From positions 1 to 64,000 of the forward strand of contig JBBIIK010000014.1 of NCBI GenBank assembly GCA_037446555.1: DNA of 64,000 nucleotides, in the 5' to 3' direction. Position 1 is the stretch's first letter; every line of letters begins with the position of its first letter. The position numbers were made by a program, and so were the translations under genes. The notes under the pieces were generated by a model. It was not told where the DNA came from. It did no database searches and saw only the letters and a list, made by a program, of their open reading frames with translations. Below are positions 53,939 through 61,976 of this stretch, piece after piece. Source of the stretch: JANWVO01 sp037446555 (GTDB taxonomy: Bacteria > Acidobacteriota > Terriglobia > Bryobacterales > Bryobacteraceae).

Positions 53939-54980
53939 CCACACGCGCCGTGTCCCGCGCGATCAGCAGCTCCTCGTGCGTCGGCACCACCAGTGTCTCG
54001 AACCGCCCCAGCTTCTCGAGCCCCTCCAGAATCCGCTCCCGCACCTCCGCCCTGTTCTCGCCGATGCCCCCGGTGAACACCACCGCATCCGCCCCGCCCA
54101 GCACCGCCCAATACGCCCCGATGTACTTCTTCGCCCGGTAGCAGAACACCTCAATCGCCAGCCGCGCCCTCGGTTCCCCCCCTGCCGCCGCTTCCACCAG
54201 ATCCCGCATGTCGTTCGAGCGCCCGCTCAACCCCAGCAGCCCGCTGTGGCGGATCAACAGCTCCTCCACCTCGTCCACGCCCATCCCCTTCGCCCTCATC
54301 AGGTGGAACACAACGCCGGGATCAATGTCCCCGCAGCGCGTGCCCATCACCAGCCCCTCGATCGGCGTGAACCCCAGCGACACGTCCACCGCGCGCCCGC
54401 CTCGCACCGCGCAGATCGAACAGCCGTTGCCCAAGTGGCAGGTGATGAGCCGGCACTCTTCCGGCGGCTTGCCCAGTAGCTCCGCCGCCTTCGCGCTCAC
54501 ATACCGGTGCGACGTTCCGTGAAACCCGTACCGGCGGATGTGGTCCCGTTCGTAGTATTCCAGCGCCAGCCCGTAAAGAAACACGTGCGGCTCGAGCGTC
54601 TGAAAGAACGCCGTGTCGAACACCGCCACCTGCGGCACGCCGGCCATCTGATCCTTCGCCGCCCGGTAGCACTCGAGGTTCGGCGGATTGTGCAGCGGCG
54701 CCAGCGCGCAGCACTCCTCGATCACACGCTCCACCTCTGCGTCGATCTGCACCGCATCCCGGTACTTCTCGCCCCCATGCACCACCCGGTGCCCCACCGC
54801 ATCCACAGCTCCTGCCCGCGCTAGCGCCTCCCGCACCGCTTCCGGGTGATCCGCCGCCGACCCGGGGCTCCCGATCCGTTCCACCGCGCCCTTCACTTCC
54901 ACCTTTTCCGCACCGCCCTCCAGCCGGATCACCTGATACTTCAGCGAAGAACTGCCAGCATTCAGCACTAACACGCGCAT
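53916..54980 (-). CDS. ackA: acetate kinase, short form
   Basis: This enzyme interconverts acetate plus ATP and acetyl phosphate. Its 354 residues are shorter than the usual near-400. Signatures are intact: VLVLNAGSSSLKYQ, GHRVVHGGE, VFDTAFFQ, YGFHGTSHRYVS, LGNGCSICAV and FTGGIGENRAEVRERIL. The shortening appears as trimmed loops near residues 35-50 and in the C-terminal domain, not as a lost end. No phosphotransacetylase gene is next to it. The 374 bases upstream hold a palindrome and a dispersed repeat. Confidence 0.95.
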   Translation of the reverse strand: MRVLVLNAGSSSLKYQVIRLEGGAEKVEVKGAVERIGSPGSAADHPEAVREALARAGAVDAVGHRVVHGGEKYRDAVQIDAEVERVIEECCALAPLHNPPNLECYRAAKDQMAGVPQVAVFDTAFFQTLEPHVFLYGLALEYYERDHIRRYGFHGTSHRYVSAKAAELLGKPPEECRLITCHLGNGCSICAVRGGRAVDVSLGFTPIEGLVMGTRCGDIDPGVVFHLMRAKGMGVDEVEELLIRHSGLLGLSGRSNDMRDLVEAAAGGEPRARLAIEVFCYRAKKYIGAYWAVLGGADAVVFTGGIGENRAEVRERILEGLEKLGRFETLVVPTHEELLIARDTARVVSGRGTM

Positions 54981-55098
54981 CGCCTGCCCAGCTTACCATC
55001 GCTCCCGCGCCACAAAAATCAGAAGAGCGGTACGCATACCGTACTCCCCGCACGCCCCACACCTCCCACCGACCCAACTAACTCCCCATTCCCGCATT

Positions 55099-55120
55099 CC
55101 CCCGGGCTTCAGCCCGGGGG
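55099..55120. repeat. 22-bp near-perfect palindrome, REP-like
   Basis: CCCCCGGGCT at 55099-55108 and AGCCCGGGGG at 55111-55120 are perfect inverted copies around TC. It lies in the intergenic region between ackA and the radical SAM gene, just upstream of repeat copy A. It resembles short REP-like palindromes; only one copy is seen in this window. Confidence 0.55.
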
Positions 55121-55135
55121 ATCTCCCCAACCCCA

Positions 55136-55239
55136 GGCCGCCCCCCGCGAAGACGACTGACCCATCAGTCCCGCCCCGGAACTCCGCAACCCTCCACCGC
55201 CAGCCCGCCCGTGGGCAGTGCCATCTGCCCCCTTCGCCA
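55136..55239. repeat. 104-bp dispersed repeat, copy A (upstream of the radical SAM gene)
   Basis: It aligns without gaps to 56432-56535 in the same orientation. By hand count there are about 14 mismatches over the 72-base right part and about 11 over the left 32-37. A hairpin GCCCGC-CC-GTGGGC at 55203-55216 matches GTCCAC-CT-GTGGAC in copy B, with a compensatory C-G to T-A pair and a G-T to A-T change. Conserved GTCCCGCCCC and CTGCCCCCTTCGC blocks flank it. No conserved reading frame exists. Outside it, 54981-55354 shows only the palindrome and the radical SAM promoter. Confidence 0.7.
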
Positions 55240-55316
55240 ACACCCGCTCGCACGCGCAAAGGCCCGCAGCTGTGAAGGAGAGGACGAAGGCACTCCACCC
55301 GCCGTCGCTTTCCTCC

Positions 55317-55346
55317 TTGCCCTCTAATCGGTCAAATTGGTATGAT
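55317..55346 (+). promoter_or_regulatory. promoter of the radical SAM gene
   Basis: TTGCCC at 55317-55322 and TATGAT at 55341-55346 are spaced by 18 bases. The predicted start is around 55353 and the ATG is at 55355, so the mRNA would be nearly leaderless. No Shine-Dalgarno is present. Confidence 0.5.
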
Positions 55347-55354
55347 TTAGGACA

Positions 55355-56401
55355 ATGCGGAAAGTTCCACTGAGCCAGTCCCTGCGCATCATCGCGCAAG
55401 GCTCCTCCAACTGGCTCGCCGAGCGTCCCATCGTCGTCTCGTTCGAAGTCACCGACTCCTGCACCTGCTACTGCCGCCACTGCGATCACGGCGGCCCCAA
55501 GGACGACTCCCGCAACCTCCGCCCCGAGGAGTACCGCAAGTACTCGGAAACCCTCAAGCCGTGCGTCGTCCAAGTCTCCGGGGGCGAACCGCTCATCCGC
55601 GAAGATCTCCCCGAGATCGTCCGCAACATCAAACGCCCCGGCGGCCTGCCCTACATCCTGCTGGTCTCCTCCTGGTCCCTCATGACCCCCGAGCGCTACC
55701 TCAAACTGCGCGAGGCAGGCGTGGACCAGTTCAACGTCTCGCTCGACTTCCCGGACTCTCGCCACGACGACTTCCGCCTTTATCCCGGACTCTACGCCCA
55801 CTTGAACGAAGTCGTCCCCCGTTGCGCCGCCTGCGGCTTCGACGACATCGTCCTCAATACCTGCATCACCGCCGCCAATGTCGCCGAAGTAAACCGCGTC
55901 GCCGACAAGGCCCGCGAGTGGGGCGTCAACATCTGCATCAGCGCCTACTCCGCCCGCCGCACAGGATGCCGCGAACTCTTCCCCGGCAGCGCGGAGCTGC
56001 TCGAAGTCCTCGACCGCGAACTCGACCGCCTCGAATCCCGCCGCGACGAGTCGAACTGGATCGTCTCCGCGCCCACTACCATCGAAGCCACCCGCCGCTA
56101 CTTCCACACGGGCGGCGCGCCGGGCTGCAAGGCCGGGCTCCGTTTCCTCGTCGTCACCGCTGACGGCAAACTCCAGCCCTGCTCCATGCAGTTCCACCGC
56201 TATGAACTCCATGAGCAGCCCCGCATGGTGCGCGAGTTCACCGCCAGCAACAAGTGCGACGAGTGCTACGTCGCCATCCGCTCCAACCTCGACAAGACCT
56301 TCCCCCAACTGCTGCGCGAAAACGTCGCCCGCTACCTGAGCTTCTCCGGCGCCGCCAAGTCGCCCGCGCGCCGCGCCGCTGCAGCCGCCGGCGGCTGCTA
56401 G
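55355..56401 (+). CDS. radical SAM protein with SPASM-like C-terminus
   Basis: The product is 348 residues. The SAM-cluster motif CxxxCxxC is CTCYCRHC at about residues 36-43 (VTDSCTCYCRHCDHGG), followed by VSGGEPLIRED (GGEP) and the core barrel. The C-terminal 90 residues have several cysteines (GAPGCKAGLRF, LQPCSMQF, KCDECYV) as in SPASM/twitch auxiliary-cluster domains. Such enzymes modify peptides, proteins or small molecules. No obvious precursor peptide is adjacent. It is isolated between two copies of a structured intergenic repeat. Substrate is unknown. Confidence 0.9.
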   Translation: MRKVPLSQSLRIIAQGSSNWLAERPIVVSFEVTDSCTCYCRHCDHGGPKDDSRNLRPEEYRKYSETLKPCVVQVSGGEPLIREDLPEIVRNIKRPGGLPYILLVSSWSLMTPERYLKLREAGVDQFNVSLDFPDSRHDDFRLYPGLYAHLNEVVPRCAACGFDDIVLNTCITAANVAEVNRVADKAREWGVNICISAYSARRTGCRELFPGSAELLEVLDRELDRLESRRDESNWIVSAPTTIEATRRYFHTGGAPGCKAGLRFLVVTADGKLQPCSMQFHRYELHEQPRMVREFTASNKCDECYVAIRSNLDKTFPQLLRENVARYLSFSGAAKSPARRAAAAAGGC

Positions 56402-56431
56402 CCTCCACAGGACCGCCCCTCTTCTCGCTCA

Positions 56432-56535
56432 CGGCGCCCCAGCGGAAGGGGACTGGCGCATCTGTCCCGCCCCGAGACTCTCCAACCTTCCACGATCAGT
56501 CCACCTGTGGACAGTGCCGCCTGCCCCCTTCGCTG
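56432..56535. repeat. 104-bp dispersed repeat, copy B (downstream of the radical SAM gene)
   Basis: This direct-orientation copy of 55136-55239 lies 1,296 bases away and starts 31 bases after the radical SAM stop. The hairpin GTCCAC-CT-GTGGAC at 56499-56512 is perfect here. The rest of 56402-56734 is C-rich and without a credible reading frame. Confidence 0.7.
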
Positions 56536-56734
56536 GACATCCCAAACCCCGCCCCAACCAGATCCCGCTGCGTTCCCGCGAAGGGCCACAGTTCCCAACC
56601 CCGCACAATAACCGCCCCAGCGGATTCCCCTGCGCGCGAGCGCGGGGCCTCAATCGGCAACCCCCACACCCCTCCCGCATCGCACGCCGGCGCTGCGCCT
56701 CACTCCCCAACACACCTCGCCCCACTAAAATCCC

Positions 56735-57724
56735 TCACCCCCCCACTCGCACCAGCACCTTCCCCATCGGCCCCTCGGCCAGCCGCCGGAACGCCTGCTT
56801 GAGATCGTCAAACGCGAACACCCGGTCAATCACCGGCCGCAATTTGAATTGCTGCATCCGCCGCACGATCTCCGCCCACGCCGCCTGCGCCCCCTCCGGC
56901 GTATAGTCGCCCACAGACACGCCGCCAATGCGGATCCGCCGGAAGAACAGCGTCGCCGTGTTGAAATCCGGTACCGTGCCCCCGCTGCGGCCCACCACGC
57001 TCACGCGTCCTCCGTAGCCCAGTACCGCGAGCACGGAATGAAACAGCGGCCCTGCCACGCTGTCCACCACCAGATCCACGCGCTTGCCGCCCAGCGCGCC
57101 CAGCACCTGCTGCTTCAGCTCCGGCGACGCCGGATCGAAGACGTGATCGGCCCCCAGCTCCCGGAGCCGCCGCCCCTTTTCAGCGCTCCGCGTCAGCCCC
57201 ACCACCGTCATCCCCATCGTCCGCCCGAGCATCACCGCCGCCACGCCCACTCCGCCGCTCGCGCCCGTCACCAGCAGCACCTGCCCCGGCGAGGGAAGCC
57301 CGCCCCACTGCACCAGCGCCTGCCACGCCGTCAAATACACCAGCGGCGCCGCCGCCATCTCCTCTTCGCTCCAGCCTTCCGGAATCCGCGCCACGCTCGC
57401 CGCCGGTACGGCCACTTTCTCTGCGAACGTGCCCCACCGCTCCACGCCCGCCTCGCAGCGCAGAATTCCCATCACCTCTCCCGGCCGCACGCCGTCCGCA
57501 CTCGGCCCGACGGCCACAACTTCGCCCACGCCGTCCCGACCCAGGATGTGCGGCAGCGCCGGCTTGGCCGGATACTGCGCCTGCGCCAGAAACGCATCCG
57601 CCGGGTTCAGCGCCGCATACCGGACCCGCAGCAGAACCTCGCCTTCGCCCGGCGCCGGATCCGCCACCTCGCCCAACCGCAGCCGCTCCACTCCTTCATA
57701 GCCGTCCATCAGCCATGCGCGCAT
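56735..57724 (-). CDS. zinc-independent MDR-family quinone oxidoreductase
   Basis: This 329-residue medium-chain dehydrogenase/reductase of the quinone-oxidoreductase type uses NADPH. The N-terminal catalytic domain has AALNPADAFLAQ and ILGRDGVGEV. The Rossmann fold has LVTGASGGVGVAAV, and the C-terminal FAFDDLKQAFRRLAEGPMGKVLVRV is the usual end. The cysteines and histidines of zinc alcohol dehydrogenases are absent. ATG 57724 is chosen because MRAWLMDGYEG matches the family start. Confidence 0.92.
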   Translation of the reverse strand: MRAWLMDGYEGVERLRLGEVADPAPGEGEVLLRVRYAALNPADAFLAQAQYPAKPALPHILGRDGVGEVVAVGPSADGVRPGEVMGILRCEAGVERWGTFAEKVAVPAASVARIPEGWSEEEMAAAPLVYLTAWQALVQWGGLPSPGQVLLVTGASGGVGVAAVMLGRTMGMTVVGLTRSAEKGRRLRELGADHVFDPASPELKQQVLGALGGKRVDLVVDSVAGPLFHSVLAVLGYGGRVSVVGRSGGTVPDFNTATLFFRRIRIGGVSVGDYTPEGAQAAWAEIVRRMQQFKLRPVIDRVFAFDDLKQAFRRLAEGPMGKVLVRVGG

Positions 57725-57750
57725 GTCTCCATTGTGCGCCAGCCCGGCCC

Positions 57751-59376
57751 TTACCAGCGCCGGATGCTCAGATACCGCCGCGTCTCGTTGCCCGCTGCAT
57801 CCACCGCCGTGATCGTCACAGGATTCAATCCCGGAACCAGCGGAATCGGTCCCGCCGTGAAACTCGCCGTCCCCTGCGCCGTGCCGCTCTTCAATGGCGT
57901 GGACCACCGCACCTCCCGCACCGCTGTGTTGTCTGTCGCCACCCCCCGGATCGTGATCGTCGCCGCGGCAGTACCATACACCGGCGAATACGGGAACGTC
58001 ACTGTAACGCTCGGCGCCACCGTGTCGGCTCCCGGCGGATCGCCCCCGGCACCGGGGTCCGTCGGAGGCAATCCCGGCGGAGCCGGCGGCGCCGGATTCT
58101 GCGGCGGCGACTCGGGCGTCGTTGGCGGCGAAGGGGGCGGACTCGAGGGCGGAGTGGACGGCGGTGTCGTGGGCGGCGTCTCCGGCGGCTGCGGATTGCC
58201 CGGCCCCGCTGTCTCCCTCGCCGCATACAGCTTCCGGATCTCCGCGATATCAGCCTCCTGCAAGCCCTGCGCCCTCCGGTAGTACGGATACATCACCGAC
58301 GAAGGATCATCGTTGTGCCCCAGGCCCAGCGCGTGCCCCAGCTCGTGCAGCGCCACCGTGAACAGGTTGATGTCCGCGCCGATCCTCCACGGCTCGTCCA
58401 GGTCCAGGTGCGTGTCCCCGGCGATCGTCTCCGCATTCGGCGGCGGATAAAACGTGTGCGCCAGCACCCCGCCCCTCCCGTCAAACGCAAAGCCGTCCCC
58501 ATGCTCCCCCGCTGCCGCCCAGATCTCGATCTGCCGCCGCAGCCGCTTCACGCTTGCCTCGGTGAAGTCCAGCTGCGCCACCGCCGCCCACGCTCCCAGC
58601 GCTCTTCGAATCTCCGCGAGCGCCGCGCTCCGGTCCAGCCACCCCGGCAGCTGCCCGAACCACACCGCCAAGGACGCTGCCCCCAGCCCTGGCCCGTCCC
58701 AACCCTCTCCAAACCGCGTCGCCAGATTCGACCCGCTCAACTCTCCAACGCCCGCGAGCCCGCCCGCGCACGCCACCGCCGCCTCTCCACGCAGCAGTCC
58801 CTCCGCCGCCGGATACACATACGCTACCTCGTCCTGCTCCGCCGCCGCCCGCAACTGATCCACGCGTCCCCGCACCAGCAGCGCATTAGGCAACAAGTCG
58901 GGATGTTCGATCACCTCCAGCCCCGCCTCCCGCGCCAGCATCACGCCATCGGCCCGCCCCACGTCGCGGTGCATCTCCAGCACCGCCCATACCTCGCCCT
59001 CCTTCTCCAGCGCAGGACTCCACTTCTCCTCCGCCGTCAGCAATCCCGCATAAACCGCTCCCGTCCCAGCCCAGTCCATCTCCACGGGCGCCGACACCAG
59101 CAGCCCCTGCTCCGGAACGTACTCAAGCACCCGCACGTCCAGCCAGCCCAGCTGCTCGATCCGCTCCGCGTCCGGCGCCTCGGCGAACTGCACCAGCCAG
59201 TGCCCCCGCTCCTGCCACCCGAGCCGCAACCTCGCCGCCGCCCTCTCTTTCGCCTCCGCCGTCTCCAGCAGGTTCGGCGGCACGCGCCCCGCCTTCAGCC
59301 GCAGCGGCGGCAGCTCCTGCGCCTGTACGCAGCCCGAAAGCGCCAGCGCGGCGCAAAATGCGACGCGAAGATCCAC
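57751..59376 (-). CDS. secreted matrixin-type zinc metalloprotease with Pro-rich linker and Ig-like domain
   Basis: The product is 541 residues: a signal peptide (1-19), an N-terminal region of about 200 residues, a matrixin/metzincin domain (about 225-390), a Pro/Thr/Ser-rich linker (about 395-450) and a C-terminal bacterial Ig-like domain (about 455-541). The zinc motif is HELGHALGLGH (HExxHxxGxxH), followed by the Met-turn SVMYPYY. The prodomain could act as an inhibitory segment, but no clear Cys-switch is seen. It would cleave extracellular proteins. It is monocistronic, ending 26 bases from the next gene. Confidence 0.9.
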   Translation of the reverse strand: MDLRVAFCAALALSGCVQAQELPPLRLKAGRVPPNLLETAEAKERAAARLRLGWQERGHWLVQFAEAPDAERIEQLGWLDVRVLEYVPEQGLLVSAPVEMDWAGTGAVYAGLLTAEEKWSPALEKEGEVWAVLEMHRDVGRADGVMLAREAGLEVIEHPDLLPNALLVRGRVDQLRAAAEQDEVAYVYPAAEGLLRGEAAVACAGGLAGVGELSGSNLATRFGEGWDGPGLGAASLAVWFGQLPGWLDRSAALAEIRRALGAWAAVAQLDFTEASVKRLRRQIEIWAAAGEHGDGFAFDGRGGVLAHTFYPPPNAETIAGDTHLDLDEPWRIGADINLFTVALHELGHALGLGHNDDPSSVMYPYYRRAQGLQEADIAEIRKLYAARETAGPGNPQPPETPPTTPPSTPPSSPPPSPPTTPESPPQNPAPPAPPGLPPTDPGAGGDPPGADTVAPSVTVTFPYSPVYGTAAATITIRGVATDNTAVREVRWSTPLKSGTAQGTASFTAGPIPLVPGLNPVTITAVDAAGNETRRYLSIRRW

Positions 59377-59478
59377 GCCGCCCTTATCGGCGCGCCGCCC
59401 CGCCGTTTTGAAGAAAGCGGAAGTCCGCTTCCCGGTTCCTGACCCGCAATCGCCGTAGCGCCCGCCCCGCCACGCGCG

Positions 59479-60243
59479 TCAGACCATGTACATCCCGCCG
59501 TTGACCTCGATCGTCTGCCCCACGATGTTCCGCGCCGCCTCCGAGCACAGAAACACGATCACGCCGGCCATCTCTTCGTTCGTCGACAGCCGCCCCTGCG
59601 GCGTCTGCCGCACCACCGCCTCCAGCATTTCGCGCGTCGAAAAGCGCGCATGAAAGTCGTTGTCCACCGTGCCCGGGCTCACCGCATTCACGCGCACCCC
59701 GTGCGGCGCCAGCTCCCTCGCCCAGCCCTTGGTGAACGCCGACACCGCCGCCTTCGCCGCCGCATACGCCGTTGCGCCCGCGCCCCCGCCCGTCCGCGCC
59801 GCAATCGAACTCACGTTCACGATCACCCCTCGCCCTCGCGCCGCCATGTGCGGCGCCACGGCCTGCGTCACAAACCACGCGCTCTTCGCGTTTAGATCCA
59901 TCACCCGGTTGTAGAGCTCGTAACTCATCCCGGCGAGCTTCGCCCGCTCGATCAGCGACCCCGCGTTGTTCACCAGGATGTCCACGTCCCGCGCCCTCCC
60001 TCCAAGCGTTTCCACAAACGCGCGGATCCCGGCTTCCGTCGAAAGATCGCCCTCGAGCAGATCCCCCTGCGCCCCGTGTTCCCGCACCCGCCTCGCCGTC
60101 TCTTCCGCGCCCGCCCTCGACGCGCAATAGTGAAGCAGCACCCTCGCGCAGCCCGCCCGAGCCAACGCCACAGCCGCCGCCGCGCCGATGCCCCGCGATG
60201 CGCCCGTCACCAGCGCCGTCTTGCCGGAAAACTCGCCTTGCAT
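59479..60243 (-). CDS. short-chain dehydrogenase/reductase, FabG-like
   Basis: This 254-residue SDR is NAD(P)-dependent. The cofactor motif is TGASRGIGAAAA, the structural motif NNAGSL, and the catalytic Tyr/Lys are in AYAAAKAAV, with Ser in VNVSSIAA. It ends VNGGMYMV. It resembles 3-oxoacyl-ACP reductase but is a stand-alone gene, so the substrate is open. ATG 60243 gives MQGEFSGKTALVTG; ATG 60252 and 60294 are alternatives. Confidence 0.9.
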   Translation of the reverse strand: MQGEFSGKTALVTGASRGIGAAAAVALARAGCARVLLHYCASRAGAEETARRVREHGAQGDLLEGDLSTEAGIRAFVETLGGRARDVDILVNNAGSLIERAKLAGMSYELYNRVMDLNAKSAWFVTQAVAPHMAARGRGVIVNVSSIAARTGGGAGATAYAAAKAAVSAFTKGWARELAPHGVRVNAVSPGTVDNDFHARFSTREMLEAVVRQTPQGRLSTNEEMAGVIVFLCSEAARNIVGQTIEVNGGMYMV

Positions 60244-60306
60244 GGCCACCATTCTGCCACCACCGCGCTCGCCTCTCCCGCCGCCCCCTCTCACCCCCGA
60301 CTGCCC

Positions 60307-60465
60307 CTAATGCGAAACCGCAAGAGAGGGCAGGTTCGTCCTCCACCACCGCTCGGCGTCTTCCTCGTTCCACGGCGCTTCAGCCGCACACGCCCGCAAG
60401 CGCCGCTTCAGCTCCCGCGCCGACGAAGGCCGCTGCTCCGGCGCCTTCGCCAGATTCATTCGCAT
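60307..60465 (-). pseudogene. C-terminal remnant of a serine/threonine protein kinase
   Basis: About 52 residues (LAKAPEQRPSSARELKRRL ... WNEEDAERWW) match the final helix of Hanks-type kinases, where LAKDPxxRPxSAxEL closes the kinase domain, and an acidobacterial kinase tail. The catalytic parts are missing. The matching frame opens only inside the HEPN gene, so it has no promoter or start of its own. This looks like the end of a kinase gene replaced by the HEPN/MNT pair. Confidence 0.6.
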
Positions 60466-60496
60466 GCTTCGCGATGCTTCCGGGCCTCCCGCCGCG

Positions 60497-60910
60497 CTAC
60501 GGGCTTGCCTCCTGCGGCAGATGCTCCCGGATTGCCGCAACCACCTCTCGCGCAATGGCCAGCGCCTCCGCCGCTTCTTCAGAAGCCGGCTCCTCCGGGT
60601 CTCCCGGGTACCGGAAACGCCAGGCGTATTCTGTCAGCGGAGCGGCTTTGCGGAGCAGCGGCTCGAGCGCGGGCTCGATCTGACAGCACGCCTCGCCCAG
60701 CTCCACCAGATTGTGCGTCTTGCGGAACGGGACGCCGTGCCAGGCGAGAAATCCCTTCATCGCCTTCTCCGCAGCTTGCTGCGAATGAAACGCGATGTCG
60801 CCCGAAAAGGGCGGGTCGGCCCGCAGTTCGTACTCTGCGGTCTCCAGGTCCCGGCAGGCCTTCGACAGCCAGGCCCGCGCCTCGGCCACGCGGGCGGGAT
60901 CATGCGGCAT
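60497..60910 (-). CDS. HEPN-domain protein, partner of a minimal nucleotidyltransferase
   Basis: This 137-residue all-helical HEPN protein (PF05168 type) has WLSKACRDLETAEYEL at the start, IAFHSQQAAEKAMKGFL in the middle, and RKTHNLVELGE. Many HEPN partners are RNases with an RX4-6H motif; here that motif is not clearly present, so enzymatic activity is uncertain. It overlaps the MNT gene by 11 bases (60900-60910). HEPN/MNT pairs are type VII toxin-antitoxin modules in which the MNT AMPylates the HEPN. Confidence 0.88.
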   Translation of the reverse strand: MPHDPARVAEARAWLSKACRDLETAEYELRADPPFSGDIAFHSQQAAEKAMKGFLAWHGVPFRKTHNLVELGEACCQIEPALEPLLRKAAPLTEYAWRFRYPGDPEEPASEEAAEALAIAREVVAAIREHLPQEASP

Positions 60911-61271
60911 GGAGAAGTTTTCCCTCCCGCAAAACCGTAGCCGGCAAAGAGGCGGGCAGGTGTTTCCGGCTCTCGAACTGACTTGCTGTCCAGACGAGCA
61001 CGTCCGCCGCCACGCCGGTTCCCCAGAGCACCTCGTAGGCGAGACGGCTGCGGCGCCGTTCCGGCGGAGAGTCATCCGGCACCACAAGCAGCAGATCGTA
61101 ATCGCTGTCGGGCCCCGCCTCCCCTCGCGCCACGGACCCGAACAGGTACACGAGCTCGGGCCGGTAGGCATCGACCAGCCGGCGGACCGCCTCGGCCAGC
61201 GCCGGATCTCCGGCGTGCAGCACAGCGGAGCTCTCCCTTTCAGCCACGGCTATCTCCGCATTCTGCCACAC
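60900..61271 (-). CDS. MNT-type minimal nucleotidyltransferase (antitoxin of a HEPN/MNT pair)
   Basis: The 123 residues form a polymerase-beta-fold minimal nucleotidyltransferase. The active-site motif is LFGSVARGEAGPDSDYDLLLVV, with GS and the two metal-binding Asp residues. A C-terminal VLREGKLLHA is typical of MNT proteins. It is first in the pair and ends within the HEPN start. It is divergent from padR. The remaining 153 bases to padR carry only that gene's promoter and operator. Confidence 0.9.
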   Translation of the reverse strand: MWQNAEIAVAERESSAVLHAGDPALAEAVRRLVDAYRPELVYLFGSVARGEAGPDSDYDLLLVVPDDSPPERRRSRLAYEVLWGTGVAADVLVWTASQFESRKHLPASLPATVLREGKLLHAA

Positions 61272-61371
61272 GCGGACGCCGGTTTCCCGCTCTGCGCGCT
61301 GCGGACCGCGCCGCTCCCGCGTCCTTCCGGCCTGCAGCGGGCCGCTCCGGCCGGAAGATCCGCTCAGGGGC

Positions 61372-61400
61372 TTGCGCCCATTAAATACGAAGCGTACTAT
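61372..61400 (+). promoter_or_regulatory. promoter of the padR operon
   Basis: TTGCGC at 61372-61377 and TACTAT at 61395-61400 are 17 bases apart. The -10 box lies within the operator dyads, so PadR bound there would block RNA polymerase. The predicted leader is about 18 nt. Confidence 0.55.
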
Positions 61401-61420
61401 GTTAGTACGAGTCGTACTAA
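61387..61420. promoter_or_regulatory. three overlapping dyads, PadR autoregulatory operator
   Basis: The stretch contains three inverted repeats. TACG-AAG-CGTA is at 61387-61397. CGTACTA-TGT-TAGTACG is at 61393-61409. The perfect TTAGTACGA-G-TCGTACTAA is at 61402-61420. The shared half-site TAGTACG/CGTACTA is AT-richer than its surroundings and overlaps the -10 and the start site of padR. This is a clear repressor operator. Confidence 0.75.
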
Positions 61421-61424
61421 CAGG

Positions 61425-61976
61425 ATGCGCCGCGCCCTGCTCGACTACGCCATCCTCGGGCTCCTCGCGCAGCAGCCCATGACCGGCTACGGCCTGCGGC
61501 GCGTGTTTGCCTCCACCGCCATGGGCGTCTTCAGCGACAGCCCGGGCTCGGTCTACCCCGCTCTAGAGCGGCTTGAAGGCGACGGGCTCGTCCGCGCCAC
61601 GCCGTCGCCGGACGCGCGCCCCGGCGGGCGCGCGCTTGCGCCCACGCGCGCCGGGCTGGCCGCCCTGCGCCGCTGGCTCTCGGCGGAGATCACGCGCGAC
61701 GACGTCTCGCGCCGCATGGACGAGCTGCTGCTGCGCTTCGCCTTCATGGACCGCCATCCCGATCCCCGCGCGGCAGACCGCTTGCTCGGCGCCCTCGCCG
61801 AGGCCGCAGAGGCATACGCGAAGGAGTTGCGCGCACAAGCGCGGAAGACGGGGTCGCCGGGTTCCGCCGGACGGCTGGCTCTCGAGCACGGTATCGCCTC
61901 TTACTTGTCCACTGCCCGATGGGCGCGCCGCGCGCGCGCCGCATGGAGGAAATCCCATGGCCTCGATGTCTCCTAG
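61425..61976 (+). CDS. PadR-family transcriptional repressor
   Basis: The product is 183 residues: a winged-helix DNA-binding domain (about 1-85, LDYAILGLLAQQPMTGYGL, then PALERLEGDGLV) and a helical C-terminal dimerisation domain. ATG 61425 lies five bases after the operator palindrome. Its 3' end overlaps the following membrane-protein gene by 20 bases, so both are under the same promoter. Ligand is unknown; PadR members typically respond to phenolics or antibiotics. Confidence 0.93.
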   Translation: MRRALLDYAILGLLAQQPMTGYGLRRVFASTAMGVFSDSPGSVYPALERLEGDGLVRATPSPDARPGGRALAPTRAGLAALRRWLSAEITRDDVSRRMDELLLRFAFMDRHPDPRAADRLLGALAEAAEAYAKELRAQARKTGSPGSAGRLALEHGIASYLSTARWARRARAAWRKSHGLDVS

